This document shows, one piece after another, positions 9,077 to 16,753 of a DNA stretch of 21,137 bases. Both the position numbers and the translations under genes were made by a program. The DNA comes from Larix sibirica. Lineage: Eukaryota > Streptophyta > Pinopsida > Pinales > Pinaceae. The stretch is taken from contig NWUY0300017906.1 of NCBI GenBank assembly GCA_004151065.3, positions 58,905-80,041 of the forward strand, given 5' to 3'. The notes under the pieces were generated by a model. It ran no database searches. It was not told where the DNA came from and saw only the letters and a program-made list of their open reading frames with translations. The stretch's first letter is position 1. Each line of letters begins with the position of its first letter.

Positions 9077-10024
9077 TGTAATGGCCCCACTCAATGGCCC
9101 ACTTGTAGCACACACAACACACTCGGAACACACTTGCAAGGTGGCCGCGTTCCCTTGACGAACGGTCATGGGTGCTTGGAAAGCCCCTCGGTACAGCATG
9201 GAAACTCGTGTTGGAAGCTTGCAACGAGGAAGGGGCTCAACATGCAACGCATGAGAAAGAACGATGGACGTCGGTGACTAGGAGTGCGGGGCGCTCGACC
9301 GACCCAGAAGTGGGCGAGATGGTACCGCGACCCATGACGAGTGTCGAATTGATGGGCGCGCTGGTCACTTGTGTGACACAAGGAGATGGGCCAAACACGC
9401 GGATGAAGGAGACGCTCGGTTGGAGCTGACACTTGACAGGAGTTAGAGTGGGCACCAAGCAAGGGTGCACCCACCATGAGTAGCGCCCACCCTCACGATG
9501 AAGCCTATATAAACACGGGAGTCAAACAAGACAATGTAGCAATGGAAGAGACATTGGTTCATAAGACATAGAGAGAGTTCTAATTTTTGGGGAAGCTCAG
9601 GAAGGATGTCCGTCCAAAGGCAGGAGGCAGTTTATGTTTTACTCTTTGTAATCTTGTAATACTTGGTGTGTTAGCTGGTTGGGTGCACACCGAAGCTCTG
9701 CCAGTTTGGAAATTGCACCAATGTAATCTATGCTTTATGTATAATGCTTTTGGGGGTTCGTTGGTTGGGAAACCCCATCCTACTGTAACTGTGTTCGTTT
9801 ACTTGTTCGATGAGTGTGTAATTGCTAAATTGTTTAAGTGTGCCGCCAAGGCGTTAATAAGTAATGTGTTAACAAGTTAAGTGTTGAGGGTAAAACGGTT
9901 CTGCAAGTTGAAGGCATAGTCTTCTGGTGCGCCCTTGAGTTGACCACACCCTCAAGGTGCTCCCAGGCAGTGCCGCACAATTCAGTTAGCAAGTTGAGAC
10001 AACGAGCTGATTGTGGCTGTGACA
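9077..10024 (+). repeat. 3' long terminal repeat
   Basis: The LTR starts TGTAATGGCC and ends GGCTGTGACA. It aligns end to end with 4224-5170 and carries the equivalent TATA box at 9506-9513. Hand alignment of 9593-10024 against 4739-5170 gives about 59 mismatches in about 432 positions (about 14 %), and the first 60 bp give about 12. The difference is spread as point changes with few indels, consistent with long decay after a single insertion. Confidence 0.96.
9506..9513 (+). promoter_or_regulatory. TATA box of the 3' LTR
   Basis: TATATAAA lies 429 bp into the 3' LTR, equivalent to the one in the 5' LTR. It could in principle drive read-out transcription into the AT-rich flank. No gene is seen directly downstream. 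Confidence 0.65.
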
Positions 10025-10029
10025 CCTCT
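10025..10029. repeat. Right target-site duplication CCTCT
   Basis: This is identical to 4219-4223 and directly follows the CA terminus of the 3' LTR. Confidence 0.93.
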
Positions 10030-10880
10030 GGGTTTTGGAACCTTGAGTCTAAGTGAGAAAAGCTTTTAACCAATAAAAACAGTTTTAGATCTTACTTTAA
10101 AACTAAATCCTCAATAATTATATCGATTACAAATTCAATTTTTATATTTAATCTACTACTTTATTAGTTATACCTATTCCATAGTTTAATATTATATTTT
10201 GTCTATACATTTATTATTATTAATAAAACAGATAAATGGCATCTTGTACAAGTTGAGAACATAGTCGATGAAAGGTTGTAGCACATAGTCCATGAGCCAT
10301 ATCATCTCTCCATTTAGATACAAATCCATAACTCTTATTTATAAGTTAAAAGTTCGAATATAAATTTTGCTAATAGTGGGACTATTTTTCTTTTAAAAAT
10401 CTTTTATACCACTATTCATGAATACAAAATAATGGCAAAATTTTAATTTTAATTGAAGTTTATAAATTTAATTTCTTTTTTTTATAATTAATTATGAAAA
10501 AATTATACATTTTAATGATATTTAATTTTTTAATATATATCTTTATATAATATAATTAATCATTTTTAATTTATTTTTAAAATAATAAAACTTATCATAA
10601 CTTATAACTTAGTTATCAAATTTACAACATAGATAGATAACCAATCATCATTATCATTAATGGCTAAAGAACATCAAATATCCCAACCGATAAAGTTCCA
10701 CTCCTCCCAATACTATACTATCAACCTTATATAACGGTGCAATATTCCTATATGATTAAATTAGTAAAACTCATAATATTTATATACAATTAAATTTATA
10801 AGATTTTTGCACTCCATCATTACTTATAATTTTGATTTTTTTATAAAAAAGGTTTATTATACTTATAGGTGTTTATATCT
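10030..10880. other. Very AT-rich non-coding DNA
   Basis: This region is dominated by A and T runs, especially 10380-10860, with stops in all frames. No terminal inverted repeats, gene or RNA could be recognised. It is the right flank of the retrotransposon. Confidence 0.6.
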
Positions 10881-10886
10881 TAGAAT

Positions 10887-11376
10887 TTGGGGTGGAAGCC
10901 TGATCTGGCTTTTGGCCACTCTTTAGGAGTTTCTCCAACTCGGCCTTTGGCCATCAAACTCATATTTTCCGAAAAACACTACTCCATCGCTGCCCACCTT
11001 CTTCCACATTTCGCAGCTTCCACCTTATCGTTCCGCCATCCCTCTGCTTTTCCCACGCTTCCCATTTTACTTGCACTCCATTCTTCTTCATCCACTCTTG
11101 GCTCTCTCTTCACCCTCCTCACTACCACACCTCTGTGAACATTCTCTTCTCCTCACAGATCTCACGCACCACTCCACCTCACCGACGCTGCAAACCCACC
11201 ATACTAACACGTCGCTCCTCTCCAAACCCACCATACTAACACGTCGCTCCTCTCCAGCGGCTGTGACTTCATCCTACGCCCTACCCTCACCACGCCATCA
11301 CTCCACACTTTCTCCCATTCCTTCCTGAGCACTCTTCCATCCACCTTCCACTCACGACCGCCATATCATCACCCTC
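10887..11376. other. C-rich, G-poor block of unknown nature
   Basis: From about 10960 to 11376 the plus strand is rich in C and T with very little G, in sharp contrast to both flanks. The open frames on it (10887-11138 and 11071-11328) translate to Ser/His/Leu/Thr-rich sequence that looks like a by-product of base composition and matches no family I know. A CT-rich 5' leader of a plus-strand gene or a degraded simple-sequence region are both possible. The block ends abruptly at the N at 11377. Confidence 0.4.
11191..11254. repeat. Perfect 32-bp tandem duplication
   Basis: 11191-11222 and 11223-11254 are identical, each starting CAAACCCACC and ending GCTCCTCTC. The identity points to a recent duplication, or one introduced during assembly or sequencing, inside the C-rich block. 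Since 32 is not a multiple of 3, it would shift any reading frame here. Confidence 0.95.
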
Positions 11377-11377
11377 N
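11377..11377. other. Ambiguous base N at a sequence discontinuity
   Basis: A single N separates the C-rich block on the left from minus-strand coding-like sequence on the right. The pseudogene exon at 11482-11378 should continue leftward but does not. This is either an assembly join, a collapsed gap or a true breakpoint. Confidence 0.7.
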
Positions 11378-13173
11378 GATCAGATAGAAAGTTTGTTTTC
11401 AAATAACAATGGTACGATTCTACAACATTATTGGTCTCTTGATTTGCATGACAAAAATCTTGGTAGCCTTTCACCCACATCCCTATATGTAAAGAATTAA
11501 GTTAGTGCATATACCTAGTCTTTATTAAGCAAAAATAGAAACAAAAACAATAGTATGTGCATTTACGAATCTTATCACCAGAAACCCAATTCTTGTGAAA
11601 ATAGTCCAACAACGACTCCTCATTTGTGAATTTGCTAAAAAATCCATGGATTGCATCGACCACATTGGCACCAGGGCAATATTTCATAATAAAACCTAAC
11701 TCACTAAACATCTCATTTGCTTTTTTTACTAGAGTCTAATAGGCTCACATTTTTTAGCCATGCCCTCCGTACATGCCAAACACACAAGATCACTTCACAC
11801 TTTGTGATCCGCCTTCCAAATTCAATGTGTTAAAATGTGACATTCTTAGATTAAACAGAAGTTGCAATGAAGAGTAACAAGATTAAAATTACCTGAAAGT
11901 AGTGATTTCAATATTTTCATCATCAACCACGAAGGCATTGACTTTCAAATCAAGACGAAGTTGGTAACACCTATGCAAGAGATGCTCCAACCATAGTGTA
12001 ATAGATTCTGATGTATTTTATGATGCCACAACCCATGCAACTGGAACCCCACTTTGTTGTTGATCAAATGCTACAAGTGTGCACAGTTGATATTGCAATA
12101 TTCAAAGAACATATGAAGTCAAATTTAAGTCAACAATTATATCGAATGGTTACAACTCAAATGATCATATTAAATCAATTATTGACATCACACTTACTGC
12201 ATATTTATTGGTATTGAATGTTGAAACCATGGATAATAAGCTATTATGGGATAGCTTGACCATTGTCTCCAACATCCAATTTGTTTGAATTCCAATTATA
12301 AAATGGATGTTTTCACCATTGGGATTTTGGTAAAAGAAAAAGTCATCTCATTTTTTTTTTCTACCAAAGGTTGACACTCATTTCATTTTTTTATGGAGTT
12401 GATACTTTCCATTCATCAAACAAATGTAGATGTTTACAACATCTTTTCTGCAGAAGAATAAATCTTGATCTCGAGCTGTCGCATCCATGTCAACATGTTT
12501 TTTAGTGTGCATTTTACACACTAAGTCAATTGCCACTTAAAAGAAAACTTTCTACATATGAAACCACGTCCCTTGAAAGCCTTGGCATATGCAAGGACTT
12601 AGCATCACCTGAAGTGTCATGTCGTCCATGATAATGCCATCCTTCCCCATCTTCATGCACACACATGTTATATGTCAATATTGTTATTTTATGATTTAGC
12701 CATAACCTTCACAATTAAATGGCACTCGAAACCCCTCCTCTTCACAAATGAGGTCCTTTTAGTTGAATGTTCTACTCTTTTATCCTCTAGTCCATATGAA
12801 CAAGCATGACTGCATAAGAAATTTTGAAATGTTAGTACAATTGACAAATGATAAATTCATTATCACTAGTAACATCTAAAGAAGGCAATTCTAAGTTACT
12901 TACAACTCATATCACAAGGCATAACTAGCCCTTTGACTTGGGGGTTTGTTTTTTCTGCGAGTGAAAGTACATGGAGGCATGTGGATTCAATATTTACTCC
13001 CCTTGAATAAAGTTAGAAAATCTATGTTAAGGGATTAATGCGACCCAATAAATGATCATGTTCGATTGATATATTTCAGACCAAACTAAATCTTTACCGA
13101 AAAAGGTGATCGTGCCTTTGGGGTCTTGCACCTCAAGTTCCATGATAGTCTCCCATTTGCCTCATTTTCCCAT
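11378..13173 (-). pseudogene. Decayed multi-exon SWIM-zinc-finger / MULE-transposase-like gene, 3' end missing
   Basis: Read on the minus strand, pieces follow the order of plant SWIM-zinc-finger proteins of the Arabidopsis At1g60560/At4g13970 type (remembered, not searched). They are: WETIMELEVQ and GKDLVWSEIYQ, ALIP-stop-HRFSNFIQGE (13173-12904); ACSYGLEDKRVE and KRRGFECHLIVKVMAK, HEDGEGWHYHGRHDTSGDA, FFFYQNPNGENIHFIIGIQT (12809-12198); LCTLVAFDQQQSGVPVAWVV and NAFVVDD (about 12092-11893); CEVILCVWHVRRAWLKNV, then a shift in an A7 run and MFSELGFIMKYCPGANVVD (11812-11567); and MWVKGYQDFCHANQETNNV (11482-11378). Introns of 80-130 bp with GT...AG borders lie between, and phases match across 11893/11812 and 11567/11482. 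Stops include TGA 13164, TAA 13029 and TAA 12996; one acceptor near 12093 reads GCAA. The C-terminal SWIM domain is absent. The start ATG at 13173 is inferred. Confidence 0.72.
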
Positions 13174-13265
13174 TTTGTTTCAATTCCTACAAACAATGTG
13201 GAAACACATTAAGAAAAATGTCAATCCGTTCACAATATATGTGTTTAAACTTAGCTAAAATTAAA
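13174..13265. other. Upstream region of the SWIM-type pseudogene
   Basis: On the minus strand a TTGTTTGTAG at about 13196-13187 would serve as a splice acceptor a few bases before the inferred ATG, so a 5'-UTR intron is possible. No upstream exon can be identified. Confidence 0.3.
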
Positions 13266-13333
13266 AAATGGTTTTGAAATTATAAATGGTTTTGAATTTA
13301 TAAATGGTTTCGAAACTAGAAATGGTTTCCAAG
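13266..13333. repeat. 18-bp tandem repeat, nearly four copies
   Basis: AAATGGTTT recurs at 13266, 13284, 13302 and 13320, giving a period of exactly 18 bp; the last unit is partial (to about 13333). Units differ by a few bases in their second half. On the minus strand the period keeps frame and reads as a hexapeptide repeat, SKPFLV, SKPFIN, SKPFII, SKPFFN, inside a 72-codon open frame (13469-13251) that matches no known family. Confidence 0.88.
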
Positions 13334-13984
13334 TTTTACTAATCAAAGACATGTCAAGAATGCTAACAATCCTCAAGGCCATCTCACAATGAATCTTGAC
13401 TTTGGTATTTTCAAGTCTTGAACTTTTGGGTCTCATTACAAGGCTTAAACAACATTTTTTGGGGTCCAAAAAAGAAGAGATTCATTTCTAAGGCATATTG
13501 CGCAATGAAAGATTTCCAATTGTGTATTGTGTGCTTGAAACGGTTAGAGGAATGTGTTATCCATAATGTGCTAATATAGGTTCAATAGTTCAAAAATATA
13601 ATGAACAAGTGGAATAATAATGAATAACATTATACAAATACTTACCTCTCACCATGCCTTTCAAAATGGCCCTTAAAAATGAGAATTGTGTTGTGTTTTC
13701 ATTAAGGAGGTAATCATGTTTCAATTGAAACAAAAGAACAAGACTATTAAATTGCAAGGTAAGAAAGAATGTACACTACATGTTGATATCAATAAATAAG
13801 AAAGTGAGAAACTAAATTTTTTGTGGATAATAATAAGACTATTTCCAAAGATATCGATGTAACACAAAACCACGATAAAATAAAAATTGTAATCAAACAC
13901 TTTCATAGAGCTCACCATAGTATTGTATGCTATGTTATGCTTATTTGTTTCACAGTATTTGCCATAATTGTTCTATATACAAAC
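13334..13984. other. AT-rich spacer without a supported gene
   Basis: This stretch holds short open frames on both strands, for example 13721-13918 minus and 13823 onward plus, with hydrophobic or Lys/Ile-rich content typical of AT-rich DNA. Nothing in it is recognisable apart from the LRR-cap fragment that begins at its right edge. Confidence 0.5.
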
Positions 13985-14113
13985 CTGGAATTACCTTCCC
14001 TTGCAGGATGGGTCAAGGTTCAAAGTGTAGTTGATCCTTGTGGAGAGAATTGGTAGGGTGTTCAATGTGTGGGGCTTAACATCATTGGAATGTTTGTCCC
14101 ATGCCATGCAATG
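13985..14113 (+). pseudogene. Fragment resembling the N-terminal cap of an LRR receptor-like kinase
   Basis: In one frame the DNA reads LELPSLAGWVKVQSVVDPCG, ENW, stop TAG (14054-14056), then GVQCVGLNIIGMF. The pattern L..W....DPCG..W.GV.C....I.G. is the Cys-paired cap (LRRNT_2) that precedes the leucine-rich repeats in plant receptor kinases, and its wording is closest to the STRUBBELIG-receptor family, from memory. A TTCCCTTGCAG at 13996-14006 could be an old splice acceptor. No LRR repeats, membrane helix or kinase follow, so this is an orphan exon fragment or captured gene piece. Its stop falls where Gln is usual, again TAG. Confidence 0.5.
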
Positions 14114-14850
14114 CCACTAATCTTGTATCTCGAGGCTTAAGCTTCCCAAAAATTGATCCTTTTGATTTGAATTTTGTCAACTGGTGAGGACGACTTGATA
14201 TTTGTGCTTTCTTTAACGAAGTGGAAGACTCAAATTCCACAATTTTCACTTTTGAAGCTCTCGACCGCGGAAACTGCCATATAAGGAACGGTTTTCCCTT
14301 AAGCTAATTTGCACGGAACCTGCTTGAATGCCCTCTGGAGCTTACAGATCGTGTATTCTTAGGAGAAAACGGTGGCGAGGTAGCCATCTTGAGATATAAT
14401 TTGTGCATTTCCCTAAAAGCTAGAGAAAAGCTCGAGTATGCTCTTTGTGCTTTGAAACCATCTCAAGGAGTGGGGATGGGTATGCCATTGTTAAGTTTGA
14501 GTTTCTTTCATTTGTGGAAAAAGTAATATCAATGGAGCTAAGGTTTCCAGGACACAGTTAGGGTTTGATGGTTAAGATTTTTAGGTTCGAGTTCCAATGG
14601 GGTTCTGATATGAGCACCTGTTGAGGGTTACTCTCTATAGAGACAAAAAAATTGTCTTCAAGAACTATTGATGCTCCTGAATACTCGTGAGTATCTGTGG
14701 TAAACGGGATTTTCTAGAGGTCAAGAGACACATCGGTTACCACAAATCTCTATTAAAATACACTAGGTATCCAATACATTGGTAGACCCTCTATCTCATG
14801 GTGGTCCCCGCAATTTGGCACTGTAAAACCAACTAACAGTTTTCCTGAAT
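14114..14850. other. Region upstream of LINE A ORF1, probably including its 5' UTR
   Basis: No long open frame or known protein is visible. The sequence is less AT-rich than the DNA to its left and leads directly to the ATG of the LINE ORF1 at 14851, so part of it is likely LINE A 5' UTR. The 5' end of LINE A cannot be placed without another copy. A GGTTCGAGTTCC at 14584-14595 resembles a Pol III B box but lacks a properly spaced A box. Confidence 0.4.
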
Positions 14851-16753
14851 ATGGAAAATTCCAAACGGGAAAGGGAACACTTGTTGGACGAATGGTGGGA
14901 AGAAGGTGGCCTGTTCAAAACGGATGAAGAATATAAGGTATTGCTCTATGAACGTGCCCAGTTTGCACCTGCAAGGAATATTATGGAAGGGACACTTGGA
15001 AATGAGGTGTTGACAAATGACGATAAAGAAAACCCTATCCCCATACCAAGCCTTGTCTCACATTCTTCCGGGGAAGGCTCCACCCATCCAACGCCTGAGA
15101 AAACCCCCACACGATCTCTCTGAAACAAGTCATACCACTGTAAGGAGACAAATCAGTGAAATAATGGTTTCAAGCGGTGCCATGGTAAATGGAAAATGAA
15201 AACGAAAGGTTCTAGCATGCTACTAGACATAAATATTGGCCCGAAGGGTATAGTCGCCTTATCTATGAAAGAAATCATTGGTAAATTCAACTACAGATTA
15301 CTGCATCCTGGAGACATTGCACATTGGGTTGGCGAGTCATGGGATCCATTGATTGGTTATCGACCCGACATTTCGATATATGCAAATGGATGGTATGGTT
15401 TTATTTCCAGGAAAGAGGAGCATGCCTCTCTAATACTCGGAAAGACCTGGCTACGAGGAAATGGGAGTTTGATGCTAAAGAGATGGTACTCGAGGTTTGA
15501 TCCAGTCACTGAAAGGTTGAGGTTTTGACACATCTAGGTCCACTTGCCAGGGTTTCCACTGGTTATGTGGAACATACCATCCTTAGAGGTTGTGGCAAAC
15601 CACTTAGGCAAATTCCTATATCTGAGCAATGATTCCCTCACATGCATGGATAAAAGGGTGGGCAAGATACTTGTGTAAATCGACTTGTAAAAGGGTTTAC
15701 TCGAACAACTCGAGAATGAATGGCGTGGTAAGAAATACATTAAACCCCTTGAATAGTAGGGACTACCTTTCAAATGTTCTCATTGCGAAGAGGTAGGGAA
15801 TCTCTGGTGTCAATGTCCAGGTATTTTCTCAAGGTCAGATCCAGATTCTTCCTCGGATGACATACAAGCTTGCACGTCGGAGGATAGCCACTCTTCAGAA
15901 GAGGATTTGGATCGTAGGGACTCTATGAATCTCCAGTGCTCCTTTCTCTCTCAGATGGATTCAGGATGCACTTTGTCCTTGATTGGTAAGCTATGGTCCC
16001 GTGATCCTGCATTTATATCTACAATAAAGCAAGCATAATTGGATTGTATTGTAACTTTGGAATCAAAGGGCGATAGTATTGGGGAGGAATCCATCCCTGG
16101 GGGGGATATTTTTATTAGGGTATTAGTTTACATGCTCCGCAATCTATTGTTTCTTATATCAACCATAATGGGTCTACCACTTCCCCACCTTTGAAAACCC
16201 ACTTTCAATCCCACTACCTCCCCTTGCTGACATTCCCACTACCCCCTATATCTTCGACCATAGGTCATCCCCATTACAAAATGATATTGTTGTCACTGAG
16301 CCCCTTATTCCATTGAATGATTCCTTTATTCGGGCCCCTATTGAAAAGGTTGGGGGAAATGTGCCCCGAGGATTTCCTTCTGCTACCGACACTAAGTTCC
16401 CTTCAGTGAGTCCGTGTAGCACTAAGCAAACAACTTCCTACTGCGACATAGCCAAGAAAGTTCCCATTAAGTCTTACATTGGAAATATTCCACTCCCCCA
16501 CCCTATGGCGGATTACAAAGTACCTCCTGGGATGAAAATTCCTCCAAATCAGACATATACTAAGGGGGGTATACAGGGGGATTTGGCACAAAATTTCTCC
16601 CCTCTAAAAACTAGAAGTGCCGGGAAGGGAAAGCATAATCTCCAAGGCAAGGATAAATCCAACACTATTCAACTGAATACCTTTGTCAGCACTATGTCCA
16701 CAAAATCAAGGGCCCTTAGAGATCTGAAAGCCCTATCTAGGGTTAAAAAATGA
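14851..16753 (+). pseudogene. LINE A ORF1: DUF4283-like nucleic-acid-binding protein with zinc knuckle, broken
   Basis: The frame starts at ATG 14851 (MENSKREREHLLDEWWEEGG) in an acidic and charged N-terminus. After a region with compensating frame changes (about 15060-15195), 15196-15525 is open and contains ISIYANGWYGFISRKEEHA and LILGKTWLRGNGSLMLKRW. This continues past stops into VHLPGFPLVMWNIPSLEVV, FLYLSNDSLTCMDKRVGKI and a knuckle FKCSHCEEVGNLWCQC (15769-15816), whose usual G-H pair is now G-N. This is the domain order of plant LINE ORF1 proteins, which coat the element's RNA. TGA at 15526, TAG at 15535 and further stops to 15759 break it. The C-terminal basic part is open from 16313 to 16753 and ends in RALRDLKALSRVKK. 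Confidence 0.8.

Larger units (their letters stand above)
4224..10024 (+). mobile_element. Ty3/gypsy chromovirus LTR retrotransposon (Reina-like), complete in outline but decayed
   Basis: A 5,801-bp element with both LTRs (947 and 948 bp), a tRNA-iMet-type primer-binding site, pol domains in the order protease, reverse transcriptase, RNase H, integrase and chromodomain, a polypurine tract, and a perfect 5-bp target-site duplication. Pol before integrase places it in Ty3/gypsy; the C-terminal chromodomain places it among plant chromoviruses. Motif wording in protease (DFTVMPLDDFKMILGQDF) and reverse transcriptase is closest to the Reina type, from memory. The LTRs differ at about 59 of 432 positions in the block from 4739 to 5170 and about 12 of the first 60, so the insertion is old. 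Pol has 22 in-frame stops and a frameshift, and gag is largely absent, so the copy cannot move by itself. Confidence 0.95.

Noticed and set aside
11071-11328. An 85-codon plus-strand Ser/His/Thr/Leu-rich open frame
   Set aside because: Its composition mirrors the C-rich DNA, it contains the frame-shifting 32-bp duplication, and it shows no domain.
14584-14595. GGTTCGAGTTCC, a tRNA-like B box suggesting a SINE
   Set aside because: The nearest A-box-like string is only about 20 bp upstream, tRNA folding is not apparent, and no A- or T-rich SINE tail with flanking duplication is visible.
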